A stretch of 34,420 nucleotides of DNA from an uncultured Pseudomonadales bacterium (GCA_905478195.1 CAJQHM010000137.1:1-34420); one strand, 5' to 3'. Shown: positions 25,263-33,636, counted from the stretch's first letter. The notes: generated by a model from the letters alone, not told the origin. Program-made: numbers and translations.

Positions 25263-26981
25263 CTAGGCGGGTCTAAGCGCAGGCTTTTTGTCCTGCGGTG
25301 CTGACAGCGCTGCGAGCACTTGATCGCGCGGACCGAAGTGAGAGGCGGCGCCGTCGCGCATGACCAAAATTTTGTCGACACACTGCAGCACCATGGTGCG
25401 GTGCGTAATGATAATAACCGTTGCGCCTTCTGCCTTAACGCGTTGTATCGCCTGAACAAGCTCGCGCTCGCCTTGATCATCGAGGTTCGAGTTTGGCTCG
25501 TCTAAAACTAGATATTTGGGTGAGCCGTATATCGCGCGGGCGAGACCGATACGCTGCCGCTGACCGCCCGACAAAATACCGCCCGATCCACCGATGACAG
25601 TGTCATAGCCTTGGGGCAAATGAAGTATTAAGCCGTGAACGCCGGCTGTCTTAGCCGCCTCGACTACTTTGTCGGGGTCGACATCGCCGAAGCGGCAAAT
25701 GTTCTCAGAAATTGAGCCGTCGAAAAGTTCGATGTCCTGCGGCAGGTAGCCAACATAGGGACCAAGCTCGGCACGATCCCACGTAAAAATGTCTGCGCCG
25801 TCTAGACGGACCTTGCCGCTGTAAGTTGGCCAAATACCGAGAAGCGCGCGCGCGAGACACGACTTACCCGAGGCGCTCGGACCCACGATGCCAAGCGCTT
25901 CGCCTGCATCGAGTTCCATGTTTACGCCGCGCACTACGATGTTCTTTGAGCCGGGTGGCACAACCATCACCTGTTCGGCCGACAATTTACCGGTTGGCGC
26001 CGGAAGAGACATGGTGTCTGCGTCTTTCGGAATTTGATTGAGCAGCTCACCGAGACGATCGTATTGGCCGCGAGCGAGCGTAAAGCCCTTCCAAGTGCCT
26101 ACCAGCATATCAATCGGCGCAAGCGCCCTGCCGAGCAGCAAAGATCCTGCGATCATCATACCGGGTGAGATTTCTTGACGCAGGGCCAGCAGTGCGCCTA
26201 GCCCGAGCAGTAAAGACTGCATTACCATGCGGAAAGTTTTTGACAGGCTTTGCAGTAAGCCCGCGGCCCGACTCGCGTCGGTTTGCAAGGTAAGCACCCC
26301 ATCGAAGCGCTTCTCTTGACGGTGGCGAAGATCGTCCGCCATACCCATCGCAGCAATAACTTCTGAATTCTTTAACGTGCCGTTAACCTGATTGCTAATC
26401 CAGTTTGCCTGAGAGTTGGCTTCTTGCAGCTTCTTACTTGTTACCTTTTCGGTCGTGTAGGCTAGGGCGATCATGACAATACCGGCAAAAATTGCTGCAT
26501 AGCCGAAGGTCGGGTGGAACATAAACATCACGAAAACGTAGATCGGGAACCAAGGCGCATCAAAAAAGGCGAACAGGCCATTGCCTGTGAGAAATTGGCG
26601 TAAGCTCGAAAGATCGCTTAGCGGCTGTGAGTTGCTTACCGAGCCGCCGGTTAATAGCGCGCGCTTGAACGTGGCGTCAGAGATCCGACGCCGCAGATTT
26701 TTTTCTATGCGATTACTCGCCGCAATCAGAATCATAGAGCGAACCCACTCGAACCCTCCCAATGCAGCGGTCAGCGCGACCATGAGCAGTGTCAGCATAG
26801 CGAGCGTCGAGTAACTTCCGGACGACACCACACGATCGTAAACCTGCAACATGTAAATTACAGGCACGAGCATTAAAAGGTTCACTGCAGCGCTAAAAAA
26901 TCCGGCGTAAATAAAGTAACGTTTGACGTCGGTAAAGGCCGCTGCGAGTTCTGGGTATTTATTTTTTTTCTGCGAGCTCAT
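25263..26981 (-). CDS. prtD: Type I secretion ABC transporter (PrtD/AprD/RsaD type)
   Basis: A 572-aa half-transporter. Six membrane helices occupy 20-310 (FFSAAVNLLMLVPVIYMLQVYDRVVSSGS... is characteristic of PrtD). There is no N-terminal C39 peptidase or C39-like domain, as in exporters of RTX proteases and S-layer proteins. The nucleotide-binding domain has Walker A GPSASGKS (about 367), signature LSGGQRQRIG, Walker B YLVLDEPNSNLD and H-loop THR. It energises one-step export of substrates carrying C-terminal signals through the HlyD and TolC partners downstream. The S-layer-like gene at 33744 is the best candidate substrate in view. The Crp-like gene lies 148 bp upstream in the same direction. 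Confidence 0.95.
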   Translation of the reverse strand: MSSQKKNKYPELAAAFTDVKRYFIYAGFFSAAVNLLMLVPVIYMLQVYDRVVSSGSYSTLAMLTLLMVALTAALGGFEWVRSMILIAASNRIEKNLRRRISDATFKRALLTGGSVSNSQPLSDLSSLRQFLTGNGLFAFFDAPWFPIYVFVMFMFHPTFGYAAIFAGIVMIALAYTTEKVTSKKLQEANSQANWISNQVNGTLKNSEVIAAMGMADDLRHRQEKRFDGVLTLQTDASRAAGLLQSLSKTFRMVMQSLLLGLGALLALRQEISPGMMIAGSLLLGRALAPIDMLVGTWKGFTLARGQYDRLGELLNQIPKDADTMSLPAPTGKLSAEQVMVVPPGSKNIVVRGVNMELDAGEALGIVGPSASGKSCLARALLGIWPTYSGKVRLDGADIFTWDRAELGPYVGYLPQDIELFDGSISENICRFGDVDPDKVVEAAKTAGVHGLILHLPQGYDTVIGGSGGILSGGQRQRIGLARAIYGSPKYLVLDEPNSNLDDQGERELVQAIQRVKAEGATVIIITHRTMVLQCVDKILVMRDGAASHFGPRDQVLAALSAPQDKKPALRPA

Positions 26982-27028
26982 AGTCTGTAATCTTAGTTTG
27001 CTTACTGTAATTGTTAGCTTCGTGTCTT

Positions 27029-27074
27029 AACCTAGCGATAACCTTAGTCGAGCTAATCGAGCTCTACCTAGGTT
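27029..27074. repeat. Nested inverted repeats between the Crp-like gene and the T1SS operon
   Basis: AACCTAG (27029-27035) pairs with CTAGGTT (27068-27074), and inside it GAGCT (27050-27054) pairs with AGCTC (27060-27064). A separate pair, AACGCC/GGCGTT (27095-27100 and 27116-27121), lies just after the Crp-like stop. No T-tract follows either, so these could be weak terminators, operators or chance. Confidence 0.3.
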
Positions 27075-27128
27075 GGGGCGCGCCGCTGTATTTCAACGCC
27101 CTACTGTTCTAACTCGGCGTTAGGGTGA

Positions 27129-27827
27129 CTAAAGCTCCTGCTTACCTTCGGCGTAGCCGCGCAAAACGCCAACCTTATTAACCACAAGTAAGCTGGTGCC
27201 ATCTCGTTTAACTATCTGCCGATTCTGCAACGACTGAAATACACGGGTGACCGTCTCGCGGCTTATGTTTAACATTATTGCAATCTCCATGTGAGTGGGC
27301 GGATTGCGAATCTGTGCTTCTTCTTTCTCCTTATCTTTCTCGGGTACCAGCATCCAAAGCTGGCAGCACACCCGCTGAGCGATGTTGGGCAGGCCGAGCA
27401 ATGACCGCTGGAAAGTCATTTTACGGACATGGCCTGCGATCTTTGCGCTGATTGTCGCAAACAGCTCGGGGTGCATTTTGAGCAACGTCTGCATTGAATT
27501 TAGTGGGATACTGACAATAACCGAGGGCGTTAGAGCCATGACAAACTCAGGCTGCGCTCCTCCATCAAATAGGCACAGTTCGCCGCAAAATTCGCCAGGT
27601 TCGACGAAATAGAGCCCAACTTCGCGGCCATCTATTGTAAAGTCGACACCCTGCAACCGGCCTTCGAACAGGAAGCAAATTTGCTCCTCGTTTTGCCCGG
27701 CGTTAAGTACAATTGCTCGTCGAGCAGCTCTACGCACGCTGCTCTGCCCCGCGATCCCTTCGAGAGTCGCGTAGGGCAGTCCGCTTAAAAGCGGGAAGGT
27801 CTTGAGCAGTTGCGGTGTTACCACCAT
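27129..27827 (-). CDS. Crp/Fnr-family transcription regulator with altered nucleotide pocket
   Basis: A 232-aa regulator. Residues 1-120 form a cyclic-nucleotide-binding-like beta-roll (GQNEEQICFLFEGRLQGV..., EPGEFCGELCLFDGG). In the phosphate-binding cassette the E. coli Crp segment GELGLFEEGQERSAWV aligns with GELCLFDGGAQPEFVM (82-97): the phosphate-binding Arg82 and Ser83 become Pro and Glu. There is no Fnr-type N-terminal cysteine cluster. A dimerisation helix follows, then a winged HTH with recognition helix ISRETVTRVFQSL (188-200). That helix keeps the Arg-Glu-Arg contacts of Crp and predicts TGTGA-type half-sites, and such boxes are present nearby. The ligand is unknown. It diverges from the FecR-cyclase unit. 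Confidence 0.9.
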   Translation of the reverse strand: MVVTPQLLKTFPLLSGLPYATLEGIAGQSSVRRAARRAIVLNAGQNEEQICFLFEGRLQGVDFTIDGREVGLYFVEPGEFCGELCLFDGGAQPEFVMALTPSVIVSIPLNSMQTLLKMHPELFATISAKIAGHVRKMTFQRSLLGLPNIAQRVCCQLWMLVPEKDKEKEEAQIRNPPTHMEIAIMLNISRETVTRVFQSLQNRQIVKRDGTSLLVVNKVGVLRGYAEGKQEL

Positions 27828-27975
27828 AAAACGCGATCCCTCGGGGCGCAGCCATACTACTAGTTAATCAAAATGCATGCGCCGACTAATACAGCGGCAG
27901 CGGAGGCATTAACTTAAGACAAGGGCGCGGTCCCGCCGGATGGAAAAATTCTTATTACCTTAAAGATGCAGCCGC

Positions 27976-27981
27976 ATTATA
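27976..27981 (-). promoter_or_regulatory. Leftward -10 element for the Crp-like gene
   Basis: ATTATA on the plus strand reads TATAAT leftward, 149 bases ahead of the regulator's start. The -35 position is poor (TTTTTA). Transcription would begin near 27969, which puts the centre of the Crp-type box (28029.5) at about -60.5. That is the class I activator spacing and would suit a positive feedback loop. Confidence 0.45.
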
Positions 27982-28021
27982 GGCACGGGAAGGTTCGGTA
28001 AAAAGGGCGACAAGCGTCTTA

Positions 28022-28037
28022 TGTGACCGCAATCACC
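28022..28037. promoter_or_regulatory. Crp-type operator in the divergent promoter region
   Basis: TGTGACCGCAATCACC matches the Crp consensus TGTGA-N6-TCACA with one end mismatch. Its centre is 41 bases ahead of the start predicted from TTATCT (28058-28063), the class II activator position for the FecR-cyclase unit. It is also about 60.5 bases from the leftward start. Eleven contiguous bases, CAATCAC and TGTGACC flanks included, are nearly identical to the box at 33599. Confidence 0.75.
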
Positions 28038-28160
28038 CCGTTTTGTACATCCTTGAATTATCTTTAACCTCCATCAGGGATTTGTTTGCAGTAAATGAGA
28101 AACCCAATGCAACGCAGTCAACATACAAGCGCGATAACACCCCGAGGCCGAAGGGTTGGC

Positions 28161-29594
28161 ATGCGCGCGTCTTGGCTACGCGTACCTTCTCTCTCGCTGC
28201 TAGCGTTCCTGCTCTCTTTAAGCCCCCTTCACGCGACCGCCGAAGCCGACATATCTAACCAAACGAGCGTCCGTAAAGTGGGCGAGGTGAGCCTCGTGCT
28301 GGGAAGGGCGTATATTGAGCGGGCTAATGGGCGTGATCTAATCGAGACAGGTACCGAGATCCGTGTCGGTGATAGAGTCTTTACCGAGGGCGGCGGTCAT
28401 GTGCACGTGCGGTTTATCGATGACGCGCTGGTTAGCGTCCGGCCGAGTAGTACGCTCGATGTAGTGCGTTACGACTATGATGCGTCAAAGCCGCAAAATT
28501 CTGCCGTCAAGTTTGAGCTTAGCGAAGGGGTGGCTCGAGCAATTTCCGGCGACGCAGCAAAATCAGCCCGCGAACGCTTTCGTATGAATACGCCAATCGC
28601 GGCCATAGGCGTCCGTGGTACAGACTTTGTAGTAAGTGCTAACTCACGTTCAACGCGAGCATTGGTAAACGAAGGCGCGATAATCATGGCGCCTTATTCA
28701 AGCGAATGCAGGAGTGAAGCGCTGGGGCCTTGCGCGGTGGACGCGGTCGAATTGAGCCAGAACACGCTACAGGTGCTCGAGCTTGGAAGTGGTAGTGCAG
28801 TCCCGCGCTTTGTCGTCGCCTCTAGCGAGAGCGCACTCAGCGAAATCGAAAGCTCGAATACCAATGACACCAACGCAGTCGATGTTCAGGTTGCCTCCGA
28901 CGACAATACCGGCACGCTCGACTCTAACGAAATCTATTTAGAGAGCGTTGCCACTACAAAAATTAAATCAGAAGTCGCGGCGGCCGAGAAAATCAGCGGC
29001 CAGTCTCCAAATGATCAGCCAGCGAATGATTTGTCAGAGGCCCCGGTGGTTCTCGCTGACTTCACCCCAACTGACGCCCTTACGGCTGTGTCCACGGCCG
29101 GTGATCAACTCGTCTGGGGCCGATGGTCTTCGCCTGGCGCACCAAGCTTGCTGTCTCTAAGCTTGGGTGAGGCGCGTGAGGGGCGAGACGTCACGGTCTC
29201 TTCAACCAGCGGTTTCATACTCTACCGCAGCGAGCCAAGCGGCGCGCGGGTGGAATCTGGGTTGGGCGTAGTCAGATTAGATTTGAGCGCAGCCGAAGCA
29301 TTCTACGATTCGAGCAACGGCATCGTTGCCATGCGGGTGGCGGGTGGAAACCTCGAGCTAGACTTTGTCGATCGGGCTTTCGCGACCGAACTGAATCTCG
29401 ATCACGCGAGCACCGGTGCGATTGATTTCATGGCAAACGGTGCGATCGCCGACGGCGGCTATCTGCTGTTAAGAGAGGACTCAAAGATCCTGTCTGGCGC
29501 TGTAGCGACAGACGGCACAGAGGCGGGCTATTTCTTCGAACAGCAGTTAGACACCGGCCGCATTCAAGGCATTACGCTGTGGGGCGCGCAATAA
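28161..29594 (+). CDS. FecR-domain periplasmic protein
   Basis: A 477-aa secreted protein. ATG 28161 is preferred: AAGGG lies five bases upstream and the product begins with a clean signal peptide (MRASWLRVPSLSLLAFLL..., cleavage near LHATA). ATG 28095 would add 22 residues ahead of it and has no well-spaced ribosome site. The FecR domain follows (about 45-190 of the short form): GRAYIERANGRDLIETGTEIRVGDRVFTEGGGHVHVRFIDDALVSVRP, then RFRMNTPIAAIGVRGTDFVV. The remaining ~280 residues are unassigned, acidic and beta-rich. FecR domains usually sense or transmit envelope signals. The stop overlaps the cyclase start (TAATG), so the two are coupled and may act together on the periplasmic side. Confidence 0.87.
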   Translation: MRASWLRVPSLSLLAFLLSLSPLHATAEADISNQTSVRKVGEVSLVLGRAYIERANGRDLIETGTEIRVGDRVFTEGGGHVHVRFIDDALVSVRPSSTLDVVRYDYDASKPQNSAVKFELSEGVARAISGDAAKSARERFRMNTPIAAIGVRGTDFVVSANSRSTRALVNEGAIIMAPYSSECRSEALGPCAVDAVELSQNTLQVLELGSGSAVPRFVVASSESALSEIESSNTNDTNAVDVQVASDDNTGTLDSNEIYLESVATTKIKSEVAAAEKISGQSPNDQPANDLSEAPVVLADFTPTDALTAVSTAGDQLVWGRWSSPGAPSLLSLSLGEAREGRDVTVSSTSGFILYRSEPSGARVESGLGVVRLDLSAAEAFYDSSNGIVAMRVAGGNLELDFVDRAFATELNLDHASTGAIDFMANGAIADGGYLLLREDSKILSGAVATDGTEAGYFFEQQLDTGRIQGITLWGAQ

Positions 29595-31690
29595 TGAGCA
29601 CGCCGCGAATGACCTTTCCTCGACGCCTGGCGAGCCTGCCGGTTATCGGCGGCCTGCTCTCGATGGCGCCCATTCGCGGGCGTGTCGCCATGCTCGTTGC
29701 TGCTGCGATTGCCACTTACGCGCTACTTGCGGTTTCTGGGCCAAACAGCCCGCTTGCTAGCCTCGAAGAGCGTTTGGGCACTTTAGGGTGGACGCTCGCG
29801 CCCGAGACAAACGCCGAATCGCGTATCGTCATCGTCGCGATAGATGAACAAAGTATCGACGAGGTCGGGCCATGGCCATGGCCGCGCGAGACGATGGCCG
29901 AACTCACTCGGGCGATTGACGCTGCGGGCGCTCAACTGCAAATTCACGACATTGTTTATGCCGATGCGAAAGACGGCGATGCACAGCTCGCTGCGGCGCT
30001 TTCAAATTCGCGCGGCGCGGTTATCTCACAGGTGCCGGTTTTAGACATCAACCAGGCCCCTGGTCTTGCACCCGAGATCATTCGTGCAGGCCAGATGATG
30101 GGGAGCCTCGCAGGTATCCAATGCGCAGAGGGCGCGGGCTTAATGTCTACCGCCAGCTTCCTTGCACCGCACGCCGGATTCAACGCGGTCGCTAAAGGGC
30201 ACATTGCACCGGTGATTAACGGCGATGGCTCGATCTCGAAACAGCCTGCTCTAGTCTGTGTTGATGGCCAAGCCTATCCAGCGTTGGCGCTGTCTGTCTT
30301 GCTCGAAGCGACGGGCGCGGGTATCGATATGGAAGGCGTCAACAGCGCAAAAATTGTCGCTAATAGCAGCCCAATGGGCGCAGCTCAAACACTCACGCTG
30401 GATTCCTATCCCGGCCTCGCCGTGCCACTAGATGCCGATGGCAATCTGCGCATTTCGTATCGCCGCGCCCCCGAAAGTTATTTGACCATTTCTGCGGCAG
30501 ATATTTTATTTGGAAGGGCGGGCACCGAACTCTTAGATAAAGCGTGGGTGTTAGTTGGCGCAACCGCATTTGGGCTAGGCGACGTTGTTCCAACTCCTTA
30601 CAGTGGGGCGACACCGGGTGTCGAGCTGCAGGCGCGCATACTCGGCAGTCTGCTTGACGTTGCAGTGCCCTACGCACCTAACAGTGCCGCAGCGATTCAA
30701 GTTTTCATTGCAGGTCTCTTTGCGCTAGCGCTATTGGCCATGGCGTCACGAATGACCGGTCGCCTGGGTACGCTACTTTTGCCTAGCGCAGCGTTTGCGC
30801 TTCCCCTACTTTCTCTGGTCTTGCATGCCCAGGCACTGCGCAGCGCCGATGTTTGGCTCGGCTGGATGCCGTCGGCAATCTATGCGGTGATAACGAGCGG
30901 ACTGCTTTTCGTTCTAGAACAGGCGCGAACGCGCAGTCAAAGAGACCGAGTCTTCAATAATTTGGCGAGCTATCTGCCAAGCGAAGTGGCTGAAGAAATC
31001 GCCTACAGCCTGCCGAGTTCTAATGTTGTCGCGGAGCGCAGAGATTTCACTCTTGTAAGCGCCGACCTGCGTAACTTCTCGACCTTCAGCGAGGCGCGGA
31101 CTCCAGAAGAGTCTGCAGCCGTATTGCACTTCTTCTTCCAGAAAGCGGCTGAAATTATCGAAGCGCACGGCGGCAAAGTGCACGAATACAAAGGCGACAG
31201 TCTGCTAGCGCTATGGGATACCCAGAGTGCCGAAGCTGCACTAAACGCGCTTAATGCGGCGCAGAAAATGGTCGCGGAAATCGATCATATTTCGCTGAGT
31301 GCCAACACACCTTACGGGCTCGAGCCGCTTGCACTAGGCGTTGGTATCGAGCAGGGCGCTGCGTTGATCGGCTCGATCGGGCCTGCTCACCGGCGCACAC
31401 ATACTCTGTTGGGTGACACCGTGACAATTGCGCTACGCATCCAAGAAATGACCGCGCAGCTCGCGCAGCCTATCCTGCTTGGCGAACGCGCGGCGCGTCA
31501 GCTCGATGCTGAGTTACTCCAGTCGCAAGGCAGTTATTTGTTGCAGGGCTTAACGATCCCCCATGTGCTGTTTGCGCCTCAGCCAGACGAGGGCAAACTA
31601 GCTTCGCTAACCGAGTCCCTTGGCGACTTCGCTTCTGGCGAAGGCGGACAGCCTAGGCTCAAAGTGTTAGCCGGCGGGCGTCGATCGTAA
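29594..31690 (+). CDS. CHASE2-domain class III nucleotide cyclase
   Basis: A 698-aa membrane-bound sensor cyclase; ATG 29594 overlaps the FecR stop by one base. There is one helix near 31-49, a periplasmic CHASE2 domain at about 55-360 (IVIVAIDEQSIDEVGPWPWPRETMAEL is its hallmark), then three helices (about 366-445). The cytoplasmic cyclase domain (483-640) has metal aspartates Asp491 (SADLRNF) and Asp535 (KGDSLLAL). Substrate and transition-state positions deviate: the adenine-selecting Lys is Glu531, as in guanylate cyclases; the second selector is Thr602 (RRTHTLLGD), as in class IIIb; the transition-state Asn is Thr611, while Arg615 is kept. The product could be cAMP, cGMP or another nucleotide; activity is inferred. 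Confidence 0.9.
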   Translation: MSTPRMTFPRRLASLPVIGGLLSMAPIRGRVAMLVAAAIATYALLAVSGPNSPLASLEERLGTLGWTLAPETNAESRIVIVAIDEQSIDEVGPWPWPRETMAELTRAIDAAGAQLQIHDIVYADAKDGDAQLAAALSNSRGAVISQVPVLDINQAPGLAPEIIRAGQMMGSLAGIQCAEGAGLMSTASFLAPHAGFNAVAKGHIAPVINGDGSISKQPALVCVDGQAYPALALSVLLEATGAGIDMEGVNSAKIVANSSPMGAAQTLTLDSYPGLAVPLDADGNLRISYRRAPESYLTISAADILFGRAGTELLDKAWVLVGATAFGLGDVVPTPYSGATPGVELQARILGSLLDVAVPYAPNSAAAIQVFIAGLFALALLAMASRMTGRLGTLLLPSAAFALPLLSLVLHAQALRSADVWLGWMPSAIYAVITSGLLFVLEQARTRSQRDRVFNNLASYLPSEVAEEIAYSLPSSNVVAERRDFTLVSADLRNFSTFSEARTPEESAAVLHFFFQKAAEIIEAHGGKVHEYKGDSLLALWDTQSAEAALNALNAAQKMVAEIDHISLSANTPYGLEPLALGVGIEQGAALIGSIGPAHRRTHTLLGDTVTIALRIQEMTAQLAQPILLGERAARQLDAELLQSQGSYLLQGLTIPHVLFAPQPDEGKLASLTESLGDFASGEGGQPRLKVLAGGRRS

Positions 31691-31781
31691 ACCAGCCAGC
31701 ACGAAGGCAGACATCCACAGGACAAACTTTCCTTGACCTATTACCTTACGAGTGCAAAGGCTGTGTTAGTCTTGGCTTACG

Positions 31782-31810
31782 TTGACGTCCAAAAAATAAA
31801 ATTGTATTTT
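31782..31810 (+). promoter_or_regulatory. Sigma-70-like promoter for the TPR/barrel gene
   Basis: TTGACG (31782-31787), a 17-base A-rich spacer and TATTTT (31805-31810) form a reasonable promoter in the 139-bp gap after the cyclase. Transcription would start near 31817, giving a very short leader of about 13 nt. No Crp-type box is seen here. Confidence 0.5.
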
Positions 31811-31829
31811 CTGCGAGTTTGTTGAACGC

Positions 31830-33254
31830 ATGCTGCCACTGTTGGTCCCAGACGTGAGCCTCCCGAAGGGGAGAATCACCCACTTTCTTGTTTCAGGTGT
31901 TGTGGCATGTGGACTCCTAATCGCAAGCCATGCCAAAGCTCAAGCCTTGCCAACAGAGGCTTTAATCTGCCCCGACCTCGCTAGCTACTATTCCGAAATG
32001 AATTTTACAGACGCAGCCAGCGACGAACCCGCGCGCTGGGCTGCATTGACGACGACGCTGGCCGAATTACAATCACGTTGCCTGAGGTCTTCAGAATATT
32101 ACGCGCTTCTCGGTGCTGCGCAGCTCAACAGCGGACAGCTGGATGTCGCTTCAGAGTCACTCGAACGAGCCCTTCTGCTTGATCCAAAAAACGGCTCGGC
32201 GCAGATTGACTACGCGGAAGCGCTGTTTGCAGCGGGACAACTATTCCCAGCGCTACAGCTCAACGAGACGATCCTCGGTAGAGAAGATTTGCCCGCCGAA
32301 TTGAGGGAGACGCTGACGCAGCGCGAGGCCGATTGGCGCAAAAACACCAAACAACATATCCTCCAACTCGATCTGCAAGCCGGCTACGATAACAATCTCA
32401 ATAGCGCACCCGGCGCTGACCAGATTACGCTAACACTGTCTGGCGAGCCCGTGCTGCTGTCTCTCAACACCGATTTGCAGCCACAGGAAGGCGCTTTTAC
32501 CAACGCGCGCCTCAGCAGTACACAATTGACACTTACCGCCAACGGACAACACAGTTGGACAAACCAAGTCCGTGGGCGGCTTAGTCAGGACACGCGATCC
32601 GATTTGCTGCAGTTTGACTCGCGCTATGCATTGATTAAACCAACGCGTCGCCGAACGCTGCAGTGGGAGGCCGGTGCAAGCTCGCTCTTCTTTGGCGGCA
32701 GCGCGCTCTACACCTCGGCGCAAACGCGTCTGAGCTACCAGCCTAATACTAACAAGCGCTGCGCCCCGGTCTACGAAATAGCGAGCCAGTATCAGCGCTT
32801 TCACAGCCAGAACACGTTAGACGCATGGGAGAGCAAAGCCACACTGGGCGCTAGCTGCGTCGCAGGCGAGAATACCAACAACCCGCTTAGGATTGGCTTT
32901 GATGGCGGCTATATTAGCAATCGCGCCCTCGACTCAACGCGCCCCGGCGACGATCGCGATGGGTGGCAGGTGAACGTCCGCGCGCAGCGCGCATTGTTTG
33001 GCGGCGAGCTGTCCGCACAGGCGAGTTATACCCGCCTGGAGGACGCTGGCAGCTACAGCCCAATACTCGTAAACGGCGCCGCGAGGTGGCAGGAGCGTAA
33101 CCAATTTTTGATACAACACCGCACGCCGATGCGGCTGGGCACTCGAAGCGCCTTATTCCTTGTTAATTTTTACCACCAAGATCAGTCGAGTAATATCGAG
33201 CTGTTCGAACTGAGCGACACCGCCGTCGAGCTCGGGTTCAGTATAGCTCTCTAA
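31830..33254 (+). CDS. TPR-containing outer-membrane beta-barrel protein
   Basis: A 474-aa secreted protein. A signal sequence is visible (THFLVSGVVACGLLIASHAKAQA, cleavage near residue 38). The N-terminal part has TPR-like helices (YYALLGAAQLNSGQLDVASESLERALLLDPKNGSAQIDYAEALFAAGQL). From about residue 170 it turns into alternating amphipathic strands ending in an aromatic-containing C-terminus (TAVELGFSIAL), an outer-membrane barrel of 12-16 strands. The junction motif LDLQAGYDNNLNSAPGADQI is common in TPR-barrel proteins related to surface-lipoprotein assembly modifiers. Its position after FecR and CHASE2 genes and before the S-layer-like gene suggests a role in surface assembly. Molecular function is unknown. 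Confidence 0.82.
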   Translation: MLPLLVPDVSLPKGRITHFLVSGVVACGLLIASHAKAQALPTEALICPDLASYYSEMNFTDAASDEPARWAALTTTLAELQSRCLRSSEYYALLGAAQLNSGQLDVASESLERALLLDPKNGSAQIDYAEALFAAGQLFPALQLNETILGREDLPAELRETLTQREADWRKNTKQHILQLDLQAGYDNNLNSAPGADQITLTLSGEPVLLSLNTDLQPQEGAFTNARLSSTQLTLTANGQHSWTNQVRGRLSQDTRSDLLQFDSRYALIKPTRRRTLQWEAGASSLFFGGSALYTSAQTRLSYQPNTNKRCAPVYEIASQYQRFHSQNTLDAWESKATLGASCVAGENTNNPLRIGFDGGYISNRALDSTRPGDDRDGWQVNVRAQRALFGGELSAQASYTRLEDAGSYSPILVNGAARWQERNQFLIQHRTPMRLGTRSALFLVNFYHQDQSSNIELFELSDTAVELGFSIAL

Positions 33255-33460
33255 CGGTCTGTATTTTCGATATTTTACTGAAGAATCCCGTTCAGGCTCA
33301 ACACCTTGCCACTAGCCCTGTAATTTAAACTCGCGACGCTAAAAACGTAGCCTGCTACCGTAACCGCAGTAATCTACCCATTTTTGCCATCATTTTGTGC
33401 CACTGCACGTCAAACTACACAACCAAATTTACTATTAAAACCGCAACTTACATGCGCGAC

Positions 33461-33509
33461 TCGAAGTATTACTTCGATACAAAAAGTTGTACTTTTGCTA
33501 AAGTTTTAG
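33461..33509. repeat. Three consecutive palindromes upstream of the S-layer-like gene
   Basis: In order: TCGAAGTA-T-TACTTCGA (33461-33477, perfect 8-bp arms), AAAAGT-TGT-ACTTTT (33482-33496, perfect 6-bp arms) and CTAAA-GT-TTTAG (33498-33509, perfect 5-bp arms). They are spaced a few bases apart. The first has the size and symmetry of a dimeric repressor or activator operator. None is followed by a T-tract, so terminators are unlikely. Confidence 0.6.
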
Positions 33510-33598
33510 TATCCTTTGCCTGATATCTGGTAGCGGTTGTGGGTTCTATCGACCTCAGGCCTGATGTAACGGCGTTTGCCGAATTATTCGCTAGTGCG

Positions 33599-33614
33599 TG
33601 TGACCTCAATCACA
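33599..33614. promoter_or_regulatory. Perfect Crp-type operator upstream of the S-layer-like gene
   Basis: TGTGACCTCAATCACA is a perfect TGTGA-N6-TCACA palindrome, differing from the box at 28022 at only two of 16 bases. Its centre lies about 42 bases ahead of the start predicted from the -10 candidate TATGCT (33637-33642), again the class II spacing. It is 130 bases ahead of the start codon. Confidence 0.8.
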
Positions 33615-33636
33615 GGCCCTAGTGTGTCAACTGGCT

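Larger units (their letters stand above)
27828..28160. other. Divergent regulatory region between the Crp-like and FecR genes
   Basis: About 330 bp without a convincing gene. It holds a Crp-type box (28022-28037), a leftward TATAAT (27976-27981) for the regulator gene and a rightward TTATCT (28058-28063) for the FecR gene. From 28095 the FecR frame is open, but that stretch is more likely 5' leader. Otherwise I see nothing in it. Confidence 0.6.

Noticed and set aside
33599-33614. Fnr/Anr box instead of a Crp box
   Set aside because: Fnr sites are TTGAT-N4-ATCAA; this is TGTGA-N6-TCACA, and the local regulator lacks the Fnr cysteine cluster.
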